NCBI GenBank assembly: GCA_964036195.1
Contig: OZ038459.1
Coordinates: forward strand, 22,875,206 to 22,939,205
Length of the DNA stretch: 64,000 nt
Reading direction: 5' to 3'
From: Sphaerolaimus hirsutus
Taxonomy: Eukaryota; Nematoda; Chromadorea; Monhysterida; Sphaerolaimidae
Position numbers and translations under genes: made by a program. The notes under the pieces were generated by a model. It had not been told where the DNA came from. It saw only the letters and a program-made list of their open reading frames with translations, and ran no database searches. Shown one piece after another: positions 1 through 12,215 of this stretch (the first letter of the stretch is position 1; every line of letters begins with the position of its first letter).

Positions 1-74
1 TGAAAATTTTGCATTTTCAATTTTCAGAGTAAATTTTGATGTGAAATGTGGGACGAAAAAAAAACAGATCTCAC

Positions 75-3000
75 CAGCTTCGTGCCATTTTTCGCCGTAT
101 TCGCAACCGCCCCTGAGCGCCGCCACCGCGACCAATCCACCTAAATTGTTTAAAAATCATAAATTTTCAATTAAAATTAGAGGAAATGAAACATTGACGT
201 TTTTTTGGAAAGTATCCATCGGCTCTGCAAAACCCGAAAAATATCGAAAACCGGCTCGGCAAAAATATCGAAAACCCGAAATTTCCAATGCAATGCCAGA
301 CAAAACGTACCCAAATGAGCGGCAAACATGACCCGGGAAATAGAAAATGCCGGCATAACTGCGATATTGAAGCCCCCATAGCCATATAAAATCGTAGGTG
401 TGTTGCCGGCGTGAATGTCTGTGGTCTGCAAAAATGTGGATAGAAAAAGATTTATGTTGCTGTTTTATTTTGAAATGGTTATGTCAGAAAATTATAATAA
501 CAACTGTAAAAAATCAATTTATAGAAGAGGCAATACCATTACAGGATATCCACAAAAAAACGCGGAAAAAACCCCTTCAAAATCACCAATTGATGTTGAT
601 GTAAATAGACTGACTGAATTTCGAAAGGTATTTTGGAGGTATTTAACTTTCAGATTTTTGTGATGCTCAGGCCCCCCAGGATTTTAAGATTTCAGGATTT
701 TGAGAGGGAGGGGCTCAAGATACCCCCTATTAAAATCCGCACCATGAAAAAATAAACCACCTAGCGGTATTTCGAGCAGGGGTCTCCTAGGGGGGGCTGG
801 GTGAGGGGCTCCCCCCTAAATCGGCCAGCTATCTATCTATCCCGGAGGCCGCTCAGCTATCTATCTATCCCGAGGCAAAATTTTTGGCTACTACCCCCAA
901 AGACCCCCCCCCCCAAATCGCTCAGCTATCTATCTATCTGGAGTGGTTTTTGAGAAATTTTGCCCCAATTTTCGCTCAAAATTACTCATTTTCGCACCTT
1001 TTTATAGTTTTTCACCTTCAAAATCGTGCTTTCCCGCTATATATTTACATGGTTACATACCTATTTAAAGCCATTTTAAACTGGCTACTTTTAACTGATT
1101 ATTAGCTATTTTTTCCCCTTTCTGCCTTCTTAACCTTGAAAAAGCCTATATATTGTGCCCCCGCCAGCCCCCCCAGATAATTTTTCAGCTATCTATCCCT
1201 CCGGAGGAGCGATTTGCTATCTATCAAGCCCCCGCGAGGGTCAAAATCTTGGAGACCCCTGATTTCGAGGAAATACGGTAAAATATACAAAGAGATTTCG
1301 CAGTTTTTTCGCAGTTCGAAAGTTTTTTCACACCAATTGTGGACAAATAAAACAATCAAATAGTGGTTGAAACAAACGTCACTTTTAGAAAACCAAATAA
1401 CTAAAAGAAGAATTTACCTCATTGTAAACCAGATACATCGGAATTTTAGTGCCATCTTTGCTCTCATAAAATACTTGGTCCACTTTAAGTTTATGCAAAT
1501 CCATTCCTTTCAATGTCACTTCCCGCAGCACCTGAATAAGAATCTTTTTAAACTTACTAAAATCATTTTAAAAACTAATTTAAAAAAAAATCTAATTTAA
1601 AGAAACCTTGATATCTAATTTTTCCAAATTTGATAAATCAACTCTGTACACCTTGCCGGCGCTGTTGAACGAGTGAAACGAGAAAAATATCTGAAAAATG
1701 TTTTGAGTTTTTTTAATGACATCGAAATGTTCAATACTATTCAATGTTCAATGACAATTTAAGCATGCAAATTGAACTTTTCATATGCAAAAAATTATAC
1801 ATGTGTAAAACATTCCAAGTGGTTTCTCTTGTGAGTTTAAGGATACTCACTTAAAAAATATACTAAAAATCTTCCAATTTGCATGTATAAATCGATTTAC
1901 GCAGATAAAAAAATACGAGAAAAAATTGACCTCAGACAGCTTTCTACGTCCAAAAAATCCAGTAATACTCCCAATTTCCAGTGGTATCGGCTCTATGTGC
2001 TTCCCATTTCTGTCGTAAACGTGCATAACGTGCTGAAAAAAAACATTAGAATGAAAAATGAAAGTGTAAATGGAAACATACCACACAGGAATTTTAAGTT
2101 ATGCGGAAATAAGAAATGTACCGAACGGAAACCTGTGTAAGTAAAAACGTTATGCCTACATAGGGTTCAAACGGGATTGACTTTTCGGGATCGGGATCGG
2201 GATTCACTTTTTGAGATTTCGGGATCGGGATCGGGATTGGGGTTTCGGGATGGGGATCGGGATAGGTTTTTTGAGATTTCGGGATGGGGATCGGGATTGG
2301 CCGGGATTGGGGTCACGGGATCGGGATCGGGATTGAGATTGTAATTTTTCCGGGATCGGGATTGGGTTCTAGGGATAGAGATTTTGGCCATTTTTCTGGC
2401 ATTCACAGTTATTCATAAAGGTCTCAAAACACTGTTGGATGCCAGAAAAGTGGCATAAAATTGACACTGGGGATTTGCATCCACTTTTTGCATGCAAAAA
2501 CGTCATTATTTCACGTTTTATAATTTCCACTAATTTTTCCGGGATCGGGATCCCGGACTTGAGAGTTTCTCGGGATCGGGATTTGAAAATTTTCGGGATC
2601 GGGATCGGGATTGGTATTTTTGGATTTCGGGATCGGGATCGGGATTGGGGTTTCGGGATCGGGATCGGGACTGGTAAATCCCGGAATTTCACGGGATCCG
2701 GGATCGGGATCCCGTTTGAACCCTATGCCTACATAAATACAAAATGCTCAAAGGACTAGGAATTCTTCAATTTTTTTAGTGCGCCTGTTTTTTTATCCAA
2801 ACTAGGGTTCAAACGGGATTGACTTTTCGGGATCGGGATCGGGATTGGTTTTTTGAGATTTCGGGATCGGGATTGGCCGGGATTAGGGTCACGGGATCGG
2901 GATGGGCATTTTTTCGGGATCAGGGTTGGGGTCTTGGGATAGAGATTTTGGCCCATGTTTGGCATCCACAGTTGGTCACAAAGGTCTAAAAACACTGTTG

Positions 3001-4482
3001 GATGCCAGAAACGTGGCATAAAATGAACGCTTGGGGTTTGCGTTCACATTTTTGCATGCAAAAACGTCGCTTTTTCACTTTTGATAATTTTCACTAATTT
3101 TTCCGGGATCGGGATCCCGGACTTTGGAGTTTCTCGGGATCGGGATTTGAAAAGTTTCAGGATCGGAATCGGGACTGCTAAATCCCGGAATTTCACGGGA
3201 TCCGGGATCGGGATCCCGTTTGAACCCTAATCCAAACTTCGAATTTTTTGGAGATACAAGTCCCGCCTTTGCATACAAACAAAAACGTTCGGATTCATAA
3301 CCAAAATATCTTCAAATTCAAAAATTCTTCAAAAATGTTAGAAAGTTCTACTCACCTTCACGTGCTCAATGTAATTCACAATCAGTGCATTTTCCCTCAC
3401 AGGCGCCACCCAATCTAATTTGCACTGTTCATTCTCCGGTATAACTTCCTTCCAATTTTCCTGAATTTCAGGGCCAATTTAAATGATTTTATTTTAATTT
3501 AAAGAATTTTTAAGGAAAAAAAACAGACAATTTCCGGATGGGACAAGTCCACCCTAACCAATTTAAACATTGGCGCATCCAAATTTGTCAGCATTAGAAA
3601 TGAGCCATCGTCACTGTCGATAAACTGGATTCATTGTGATTATGATTTTATCAAATTTTAAATTTTTTTTAGAATAATGAAGAAAAAAACGAACTTCATG
3701 TCTCGCCACAAATTTGTCAATCAACGGATGTAGTTTGTGTTTAGAGTCCGCTGAAAATGTTTTTCAATGTATTATTATGCAGGTAAAGTTTTTTACACAT
3801 GCAAAACTGTTACACATTACGGATTCAAAGAAGCACTTCTGAATCAAAGCTTACACTTTCTTTCTGTAGCAAAATCATTCTAAAAAGGCGCCTTACTGCA
3901 GAATTTTCATTGTGAAGTTTTGCAAAAGGAAATTTAGACAAAAAATCATAATTCTTACCATCAATTTTATTATCCAAAGCCTTCAGATCGAGGTAAAAAA
4001 TGAGATTATGCGGGTCACAGCCTTTGTCCACTGAAACAATGAGATAATTTCCATCTTCACTGACTTCACTATGCCTGAAATTGAACATCACTTTCAATTT
4101 AATTCTAATCAAAAACCTATATTTAAATTTTTTTTAAATAAAAATTTAAAATCCAAAAACTCACACCATCCAATCGGGATGCTCCTCAAATTGAGCAATT
4201 AAAATATCCTCAGTTTGTTGGGTGCCCATTTTGTGATAATACAAAGAATGAAATTTCAATTTTTCAGTGGCAGTGCCATCTCCATGTCTGGTCGCCTCAG
4301 GATATTTCTTTGAAAAAAATAAATAAAAATAAAAATTTATATTTTAAAACAACAAAATTAAAATTTTAAAAAACACAAACCGAGTAGAAAATGCCACCAT
4401 TGTCCCCAGTCCAAGCAAAATCGGAAAACTTTATTCTTTCCAATTTGTCAGGCAAATGGTCCCCAGAAGGCACTTTCATAAA
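75..4482 (-). CDS. Prolyl oligopeptidase (prolyl endopeptidase), exons 5-15, 3' part, runs off left edge
   Basis: Serine peptidase of family S9A, which cleaves short peptides after proline and is normally soluble. Exons (minus): 4482-4381, 4307-4165, 4074-3959, 3750-3695, 3624-3529, 3460-3356, 2032-1931, 1690-1607, 1531-1418, 425-311, 140-75. All junctions keep frame. Blocks matching the family from memory, in order: LERIKFSDFAWTGDNGG, TEDILIAQFEEHPDW, VSEDGNYLIVSVDKGCDP, IPLEIGSITGFFGRRK, FYESKDGTKIPMYLV, LYGYGGFNIAVMPAFSISR and ALRGGCEYGEKWHEAG. These cover the beta-propeller and the start of the alpha/beta hydrolase domain. The active-site Ser (GGSNGG), Asp and His would lie beyond the left edge. 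The family consensus RGGGEYG reads RGGCEYG here. Exon 5 starts in phase 0 and completes exon 4 at 43,648, which implies the contigs are misordered. The intron between 2032 and 3356 holds two GGGATC-word elements. Confidence 0.93.
779..1252. mobile_element. AGCTATCTATC-word element
   Basis: Ends GGGGTCTCC and GGAGACCCC in inverted order; the interior repeats AGCTATCTATCTATC and GGAGGAGCGA-like words. Lies in the prolyl oligopeptidase intron between exons 13 and 14. Relatives are at 4,741-5,079 (cut by the gap), 7,190-7,267 (right end only) and 42,542-42,830. Confidence 0.6.
2163..2723. mobile_element. GGGATC-word element with AGGGTT ends
   Basis: Inverted ends GGGTTCAAACGGGAT and ATCCCGTTTGAACCC enclose long runs of the word GGGATC. 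It is flanked by a direct repeat ATGCCTACAT (10 bp, up to 12 if shared bases are counted), a target duplication of Mutator-like length. It sits in a prolyl oligopeptidase intron and encodes no transposase. Confidence 0.8.
2804..3228. mobile_element. GGGATC-word element, second copy
   Basis: Same ends and word as 2163-2723, in the same intron 80 bp away. Flanked by ATCCAAACT on both sides (9-10 bp), so it is an independent insertion and not a tandem duplicate. A shorter decayed member lies at about 30,420-30,565, in the collagen intron of haplotype A only. Confidence 0.8.
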
Positions 4483-4740
4483 CTGAGTGGAATGGTATAA
4501 ATAGTAAATTTTTAAACAAAATCTGGTGCCAATTGGACAAGTAAAATACCTTTGAGAAGTGGGTAGTAAAATGGCAAGTAAAAGTGAAAAGAGACGTGAA
4601 CTTGGAAGTGAAAAGTGAAATGGCAAGTAAATAAGACAAGCTAATTAAAATGACAAGTGACAAGTGTATTCAGAAGTAGTTTTACCTTTATTTCGATTCT
4701 AACTTTTACTTCTTATTTACTTTCTTCCTAAACTCTCACT

Positions 4741-5079
4741 CAGGGGTCTCGAATGGGGGGGTTGGGGGGGGGGGTTACCCCCCCCCCAAACCGCCCAGCT
4801 ATCTATCTATCCCGGAGGCCGCTCAGCTATCTATCTATCCCTAGAGGGGGGTTACCCAAAATCTTAGGGGGTCTCCTAGGAAGTGGAGGAGAGGCTTCAC
4901 CTCCAAAATCGTTAGTAAATGTTCACTATTGCCTATTTTCGACTATTTTGGCTATATATGTGCTTATATACCTATTTTTAGCCATTTTTCAGCCAGTTTT
5001 AGCGCTTTTTCCCCCTTTTCTTTCTTCTACACCCTGAAAAAGCCTATATATTGAACCAGGGGTATCTTGAATTTTGACC
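4741..5079. mobile_element. AGCTATCTATC-word element, truncated by gap
   Basis: Starts GGGGTCTCG at about 4743 and carries the AGCTATCTATCTATC words and the same AT-rich middle as 779-1252. Contig 1 ends within it. Contig 4 begins within another copy of the family, which is a plausible cause of the assembly break. Confidence 0.6.
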
Positions 5080-5279
5080 NNNNNNNNNNNNNNNNNNNNN
5101 NNNNNNNNNNNNNNNNNNNNNNNNNNNNNNNNNNNNNNNNNNNNNNNNNNNNNNNNNNNNNNNNNNNNNNNNNNNNNNNNNNNNNNNNNNNNNNNNNNNN
5201 NNNNNNNNNNNNNNNNNNNNNNNNNNNNNNNNNNNNNNNNNNNNNNNNNNNNNNNNNNNNNNNNNNNNNNNNNNNNNNN
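5080..5279. other. Assembly gap, 200 N
   Basis: Exactly 200 N, the same length as the other two gaps, so a placeholder of unknown true size. Its left edge lies in an AGCTATCTATC-word repeat. Confidence 0.99.
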
Positions 5280-5993
5280 TAATAACATAAATACTTTGTG
5301 GATTCAAATCAACATCCAAACATATTTAATGTCTTCATATAAGTGAGCTAGATTAGAGCGGCGGTCATATAATAATTGTGTTCTAATAATGGCTAAACGT
5401 ATCACTTTCATCAAACTACAAAAGGATGAGACCTTATGATCGAATGTTTTGTTTTTAGGAAAGACACATAAAAACGGAAGGAATTTAGTTCCTTCACTTT
5501 CCCCCTTAAAATTGAAATTCCCATAAGTGAAATGCCTTAAGTCCCAGTCAAGTGAACATAACACTAACTAACGTGTATCAATTGTATATTGCGGAGCAAT
5601 AATGTCTGTCTCCGGAGAAGGTATGATGTCCGCGTGGAGTGATGATGTCCCCGGGACATCATCACTCGGGAAGGTAAGATGTCCATGGAGGTAAGGTTTC
5701 CAGGGACCAAATTTTTGATGTAGGTAACTATGGTGACTCTCAGTCAATAATTACCAACTTTTTTATTTGTGGATGGATTTTCATGCATGAGGTGTCAATA
5801 GATACAGAATTTTCTGCCCTTCAAGATGCATATTTCGGTTTTAAATTTGGACAACAAATAAATAAACAAGTTCATATTTACAAAAACATTTTGCATGTGA
5901 TGAATATTTTTGTGACTATGGTGACGCTCAGTTAATCTTTACATACTTTTTTTGTGGATGCATGAAAGTGAATTTTATGGTCTTCAAGATGCA
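5280..5993. other. No recognised gene
   Basis: AT-rich single-copy-looking sequence. An 86-codon frame on the minus strand (5304-5564) matches nothing I recognise. A perfect palindrome AGTGATGATGTCCC/GGGACATCATCACT lies at about 5,638-5,666. Confidence 0.4.
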
Positions 5994-5995
5994 TA

Positions 5996-6109
5996 CCGTA
6001 TTTCCTCGAAATACCCCCCCTCGAAATACCCCCCCCCCTCGTTTAACCCCCCCTCAAAATTCTCACTCTGAAAGAATAAACCCCCCGGGGGTATTTCGAG
6101 GAAATACGG
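5996..6109. mobile_element. CCGTATTT element, word TCGAAATACCCCC
   Basis: A compact 114 bp member: CCGTATTTCCTCGAAATACC at the left, its inverse at the right, TA on both sides (target duplication as in Tc1/mariner-type elements). It contains only two or three copies of the word plus CTCACTCTGAA, the usual middle of this family. Confidence 0.8.
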
Positions 6110-7268
6110 TATTTAAATTTGAGCATATAAAGAAAGAAGTAAATACAGCAAATATAAAAACACGCTTCAAACCTTCTTCTGGGGCATAACATAAAACACG
6201 TTGAAGAAAAACACTCACAAAAATTGAAAAACAATGTCTGTTATATCATAGGATTTGCCACGCTCAAACTCACACAAAAAATTGAAAAACAATGAGTGCT
6301 GCAATCAACATATGTTTTGCATGAAACCTGCACTTGTTTGCACATGGGTGGTGCATGTGTTTGTGTGCAGCAGAAGCGGTATTCCTTTTGTGACAAGTTG
6401 GTGCATGTGACTAATTTTACATGTGTCATTCTGGACATGTGTCCAGTCATCCCCGTGTCAGGTGGTCTCTTGTGTCAAAAGGGCCGTGTCAAAGTGTCCC
6501 ATGTCAAGTTTTCTTGTGGCAATTCGTACACCAACCACCAGCCCCCCCCCCCCCCCCCAGAAAAATTTTCAGCTAAAGTCGGCAGACGTATCGCCCTACA
6601 AACATTTGCGTCAGTCTCTCCAGTGGAGAGTGCATGACGGCATTAGGTATTGTGACGCAATATTTTAACCATTGGAATAGATCGGGTAACGTATGAAAAC
6701 TTGGCCCTCATCCCAGTTACCAGTTGCGTATTATACAAATGAGAGTGAAAACTGAAAGTTAGCTAAAAATCGTAAAGAATTTGCTTCGCTTTCCAATTTC
6801 CACCTTCATAATCGCTATTTTTGTTCATATACATGGTTATATAGCTATTGTGAGCCTGTTTTATTCATATTAATAGCGGATTTCGAAATTTTGGCCGGCT
6901 GCCAAGTTCTCTTCTGTTGGAACAGAGCCAACGAATGAAAAATAAAATAAAAACAAAAACGGTTGTTTGAACGGTAAAACAGTAGTTTGAACGGTCAAAT
7001 TCTTTACGAGCAACGTTGAAAATGTAGATAACTAGGGCGTGGCACGCACGGACGCAGCAAAACGTCCATTTTTCTTTTAATATGATTTTCTTTTTTCAAT
7101 TTCTAGCGTCCGCGTGGGACACAAGTTTCGTTGTTCGCTCTATTCACGAGCGAATTCTAACTCTCCGATTTTGTAGAGTGAAATGTCCGCCGACTTTATC
7201 TATCCCTCTGGAGGAGCGATTTGCTATCTATCCAGCCCCCGCGAGGGCCAAAATCTTGGAGACCCCTG

Positions 7269-7463
7269 GTGGCAGTCCCAAGCCCTGTAAAGTGTAAAGT
7301 AAAGTGTCAAATGTAAAGTCAAGTGCAAAGTAAACTGTCAATTGTCATGCAAAGTTCAGTAATAAAATCTTTTCTTTTTTGTTTTAATTGACACTTTACT
7401 TTGCATTTGACTTTACATTTGACACTTTACTTTACACTTTACAGGGCTTGGGACTGCCCCCAG
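7269..7463 (+). mobile_element. Introner-like element (GT...AG, AGTCCCA ends), young type
   Basis: Begins GTGGCAGTCCCAAGCCCTG and ends CAGGGCTTGGGACTGCCCCC + CAG. The interior repeats GTAAAGT, GTCAAAT and GCAAAGT words as an inverted pair around TTTTTTGTTTTA. Almost the same sequence is found at 33596-33821 and 35681-35904. It is not inside a recognised gene. Confidence 0.7.
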
Positions 7464-7609
7464 CTCTGAAACACCTTACATTGAGGGCATCAGTTTTTCT
7501 GCAGAATTTATTAAAAGTATATGTGAATAAAAGATATTTTGAATTTACTTACTGTCAAAAGCTGAATACAAAGTAAGGTTTTCCAACAGGAAATGTAAAA
7601 ATAAATATA

Positions 7610-8336
7610 CCGTATTTCCTCGAAATACCCCCCCCCTTGAAATACCCCCCCCCCCTCGTTTGACCCCCCCCCCCCCTCTTGAGACCAATATGAAACAATC
7701 ACCCCCCCCCCTCGAAATACCCCCCCCCCCCAAATTGAGTGTAAAGGGAACGTACATGACAATAACTGTAGTTTGTGTTCAGTGTACTGCAGAACACACG
7801 TTAAAACAATGTCGGTGTCACGTTAGAACAGTGTACATACCATCTACATACCAATATTAGTCAATTATTACAAAATATACAAAAAATATACCGTATTTCC
7901 TCGAAATACCCCCCCCCCTCGAAATACCCCCCCCTCGAAATACCCCCCCTCAAAATGGACACTATGAACTTATAAACCCCCCCCTCGAAATACCCCCCCC
8001 CAAATTTAGTGTATAGAGAACGTAAATGACAAAGGCTGCGGTTTGTCATCCCGGCAATGCAAAACACACGTTAAAAACGATGACTCTGTTATGTGAGAAC
8101 AGTGTTTGTACGTCTACACACTTATAAATGTCTTTAGAGTCTTATAAATGGCGATTTTTGTTGCCTTTTTCGACGTCTGCGTACGTTTCAGACGACATTT
8201 TAGTACTGGGATTTCAAAAAATTTCTGGCGAAAAAATAAACCCCCCCCTCGAAATACCCCCCCCCTCGTTTAACCCCCCCTCAAAATTCTCACTCTGAAA
8301 CAATAAACCCCCCGGGGGTATTTCGAGGAAATACGG
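7610..8336. mobile_element. Compound CCGTATTT elements, word TCGAAATACCCCC
   Basis: Two left ends (7610 and about 7,892) and one right end (8336) point to one element inserted into or beside another; a further left end starts at 8343. Shared middle sequence includes AACGTACATGACAA and AGAACACACGTTAAAACAA. Homopolymer C-runs make exact lengths unreliable. Confidence 0.7.
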
Positions 8337-8566
8337 TATGTACCGTATTTCCTCGAAATACCCCCCCTCGTTTGACCCCCCGCCCTCTCGAGACCACTAT
8401 GAAACAATCACCCCCCCCCCCTCGAAATATCCCCCCCCCAGATTGAGTGTAAAGAGAACGTACATGACAAATACTGCAGTTTGTGTGTTCTGCGTAGTGC
8501 AGAACACACGTTAAAACAATGTCGTAATCACATTAGAACAGTGTTTATACCATCTACGTACTACTA

Positions 8567-8958
8567 CCGTAAATTCTCTAATAATACGACAGTCGTACTA
8601 TTTTTTCAGCACATTTTTAGGTGTCGTACTATAGGAGATGTTGCATTATTAGAGAGTGTCGCATTATTGTTTTCGTCAAAACTAACAACTTCTCGGTCAG
8701 TGAATAGTGGCGGTTGTGAGGCGGCTGGTGCCCTTGCGAACTGCCGCCAGCCGCCGCTTTGTCCAAAAGCGCCGAATCCGCGACTTCCGCAGATTGCCAC
8801 ATCGTTACGTCGCTTTTTCTTTCTCAGGTGTCGCACCATTGAAGAGTGTCGGTTTATTGGAGAGTGTCGGATTATTTTCACACAACGTGCCCAAACCTGT
8901 CGCACTATTGGAGATGTCGTATTATTGGAGACCTGTCGCCGAATTAGAAAATTTACGG
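8567..8958. mobile_element. CCGTA element, word AATAATACGACA dialect
   Basis: CCGTAAATTCTCTAATAATA at the left and its approximate inverse at the right, TA on both sides. The interior repeats ATTGGAGAGTGTCG and inverse forms. It has the same build and end as the TCGAAATACCCCC elements but a different word, and it is nested in one of them (8343 onward). Confidence 0.75.
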
Positions 8959-9002
8959 TATGTATTCCACACGCTGATATAAAGTGACTGACAATATCAG
9001 GG

Positions 9003-9163
9003 GCCAGTCCCCCAAGTTGACAAGACTCTACTCTTGAGTGTTTACTTTACCTACTCTCGACTTTGCTGTTGCTCTTGAAGAGCAAAGTCAAGAGTAACGT
9101 AAAGAGTTAAGAGTAACGTAAAGAGTCAAGTGTAAAGTACTTGTCAACTTGCGTGACTGGCCC
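9003..9163. mobile_element. AAGAGTAACGT-word element with CCAGTC ends
   Basis: Ends GGCCAGTCCCCCAAGTTGAC and its near inverse (GTCAACTTGCGTGACTGGCC). The interior alternates ACTCTTGA/AAGAGTCAAGAGTAACG words. Related by its CCAGTCCC end to the introner-like group. Confidence 0.55.
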
Positions 9164-9391
9164 AAGGGGGACATGAGCAGGTGGTATTGAAAAAATGAGC
9201 AGAAAACTGAAACAGGAAACAGAACGTCGAGCTAGCAACTTGAAAATGAGGCAGAAAAATATAAGGTTGAGCCAGTATATGGAAAATAGTGTGAAAAAAC
9301 CACAACGAAAGTTTAGCCAGAAAGTGGAAAAAAGTGGAAAAATAAAAACTCACCCAGAAAACGGAAAATGAGCTGGAAAAACAGAAACTTA

Positions 9392-9814
9392 CCGTATTAC
9401 CTCGAAATACCCCCATGGGGGTTTATTATTTCGCCAGCAAAATTTGAGGGGGGGTTAATTCGAGGGGGGGGGGGGGGGTTTATTCGAGGGGGGGTTTTAT
9501 TATTTCGCCAGAAATTTTCGTGAAATTCATACTAAGGAATACACCTTTTCTTATACAAAAACAGTAATAAATGTGACAAAATAGGTCATATTGGGGCTAT
9601 AGATGTACATCTGTACACAAATGAGCGTATAAGTGTAGCTGGCGATGCAAATAAGTAGTAATAAATACATCATGTACATTGCATACATGATGTACATCAT
9701 TACGGAGGGGGGGTATTTCGAGGGGGGGGTTTATTAATTCCCCAGCCCATTTTGAGGGGGGGTTAATTCGAGGGGGGGGTTAATTCAAGGGGGGGATAAT
9801 TCGAGGTAATACGG
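9392..9814. mobile_element. CCGTATTA element, word TCGAAATACCCCC
   Basis: CCGTATTACCTCGAAATACC at the left, GAGGTAATACGG at the right, TA on both sides. The right half has four to five inverted copies of the word (GGGGGGGTTAATTCGAG). It lies just upstream of the SLC23 fragment. Confidence 0.75.
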
Positions 9815-9945
9815 TAAATGGAAAACAAATTTACCAGCCGGAAAACGGAAATGGAAGTGAAAAAATCGCCTGTGAGAAATGAAAAACGAAAAACTAACAC
9901 ACTAGATACCCAGTTCATTGCAAACAAACCCATCATAAAATTGAG

Positions 9946-10583
9946 CCAACGGTGCCCCCTCGTCGCTGGGCAGCACGGTGTTGTTGGCGCTGGGCTCGCT
10001 GCTGCAGATCCACATGTTCGTCGGCGGCGCCATCGCCTTCTTCCTGGACAACTCCGTGCCCGGTGGGCTGTTTATTTGGTGACCCCATTAAGCCAAACTT
10101 ACAGTGCGTTAATATTTCGAAAAGGAGGCGAAAATTTCGAGAAGTTAAATTGAGATTTATTTTCATGTGACACTGCATAAATTTTCATGACGTCGTCGTT
10201 AATAAAATGTAGATGGTTACAAAAAATTAATTCAAGTACGAAACATATCTTGGTTGTCCATACTCGACTTTGCTTTTTCCATTTTAAAATACATTTTATT
10301 GTAAAATTGCGTAACGTATCAACTACGACATACGTAATTTTGGGCGCATACTTTGCGGTCCACCGGCGCATACAAGCAACGTGGGCTAAAACCAAACGAA
10401 ACGGAAACATCACATGGAAAAAATGTCACGGGAATGGCGGAACGCGTCTACCTTCTGCCCGCGCCGCTGCAGAATCTCGTCAACCGAATAGGGCCGCGTA
10501 TTGGCAGATTTGTGCCGTTTTTGCATGTTGAAAAGTGTAGAAATTCTGTCGGTGACACTGGCGGTAGGACGTTGGAATTGTGA
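9946..10583 (+). CDS. SLC23-type nucleobase/ascorbate transporter, C-terminal fragment
   Basis: Two blocks on the plus strand look like the end of a xanthine/uracil-permease (SLC23/NAT) protein, a polytopic membrane transporter. Block 1 (9946-10062) reads SSLGSTVLLALGSLLQIHMF then VGGAIAFFLDNSVP, matching the last transmembrane helix and the conserved FVGG..AFxLDNTVPG segment, and ends at CCCG/GTGGGC, a good donor. Block 2 (about 10360-10583) reads AYKQRGLKPNETE...ERVYLLPAPLQNLVNR...RFVPFLHV and stops at TGA 10583; the spacing VPG-AYKQ-RGL fits the family (VPG then about four residues then RGL). No AG acceptor of the right phase is visible before block 2, and no upstream exons were found in contig 2, so this may be a truncated or decayed gene. 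Base composition is GC-rich compared with its surroundings. AATAAA lies at about 10,631. Confidence 0.5.
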
Positions 10584-12215
10584 CTTTGTAGTAGTCGATT
10601 TGATAAAATTTAATACTTTTGTGTTTTATGAATAAAAAAAGAGATATGGAAGTTTCCATATATACTACTTTGCATGAATATGGGAGAGGTTTATCGCGTA
10701 TTTTACCAACAGTCATTGAATGTGTACTTGTTAATGGAACATTGTAGAGAACATATGTATTTACACACTTATATTTATAAACAGGTCACTTATTTTCATT
10801 TGAACAGTTAGAATGTTTGAAGCTGAAGCACAAATTTTCCACTTTCCAAAAACACATGAGCAAACAATTCATTCAATGTGCAACTATTTTTCACAGGAAT
10901 TTGCAGCATACTTTACATTTATAGTAGGTAGTATAAAAACGATGAAAATTCAACCAATTGAAGCAAATTGATCTAACCTCATAATGAAAATTCACAGGAA
11001 TGAAGCATCTTAACAAAAAAAACATTAGGTCCAATGAACAGTTCAACCATGCTAAAAAATGTTTACAAATTGTTTTTAGTGAACATGCTTGCTCCAAAAA
11101 TTTCCCAAAAGGTGACTTACATAAAAGAACAGAATCAGCAACAAGTATTCAATGTGCCTCACATAAATCATAAAAAAATCTTCCAGTGTTGAGAAAAATG
11201 CATCAAAATATAGTAGCTACTCAGTGATGCTGCTGAATCTGTCTATTCCTCAATAATTCTTATTTTCATCAGACAATTTCCTTAAATGAATTCTTCAAAT
11301 GGGGAAATGGAGTTTAGTTCAGGCCAGGTTGTATTTATTCCTAACTGACAGCATGTAATGTGATAACTTTCTGTACGATTTCTGAAGCCAATTTTACAGT
11401 GTTTTATCAAAGCCAAAAAAACTTCCAGCAGGTAAATTATGCAATGAAAGCCCCACAAATGCAAATGGAAATCACATTAAAAATAGTGTGGGATTGGGAT
11501 GGGAAATCACTGGCACTGATGTGCTATTCTCTATGATGCTGTAAGTAAGCAAATCAAAGATACTGTATTTGTTTGAATAATTCCCCTAAAAAATTCTCAT
11601 TCTTCATTAATTCCCCCTGAATTCCCCCGCCCTTGAATAATTTCTCTTTAGACAAGTGACAAAGTTTTTGCAGCCACTTTGAACAAAAACGGCATGTTAT
11701 TTAATAAATAAAGCATATTTCATGAAATCAGTTAACAGAAACATGCTTGAAATTTTTGACAATGTAATAATTCTCCCACTTGAATAATACCCCAAGCCTC
11801 TTTAATAGCCCCCCCTCAAGAAAGCTGAGGAAAAAATAATTCACCAGGGGAACTATTCAAGCAAATATGGTATCCTCAAATTCCTCAAAAATGGTACCTT
11901 CTACATGTTTTTGATGAGGAAAACGTTCCCACATATTTAAGATTCAAAACAAAAGTCTATTCACATTTTCACCTGAACACTAATGTTATTTTTTTTGAAA
12001 AATATTCTTGATATCCATGTTGAAACATTTTCCAAACTGACAATGAGTACATTTAAAACAAATATTAACAGAAAACCATTTAAAGGTTGGCAAAAACAGC
12101 ACAAAAACATTGGCATATAAAAAATGAGTGTCCAAAATGTGCCAAAACATCCAAATGGTATAAAAGCCTAAATTTTACTATTATGTACAAGTGTGTCAGT
12201 GACAATACTGATTTT
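10584..12215. other. Convergent intergenic spacer with one AATAATTCCCC element
   Basis: Space between the 3' ends of the SLC23 fragment (plus) and glutamine synthetase (minus). AT-rich; no gene seen. 11563-11870 is an element with CTGTATTTGTTTGAATAATT ends, TA on both sides, and words TTGAATAATTCCCC, the third dialect of the CCGTATTT superfamily. Confidence 0.6.

Noticed and set aside
2167..2759. Frames with repeated DRDRD/GIGIG or PDPDP
   Set aside because: Translations of the GGGATC word inside a mobile element; no start context or conservation.
5304..5564. 86-codon minus-strand frame
   Set aside because: No recognisable similarity, next to a gap, no splice context; cannot be supported.
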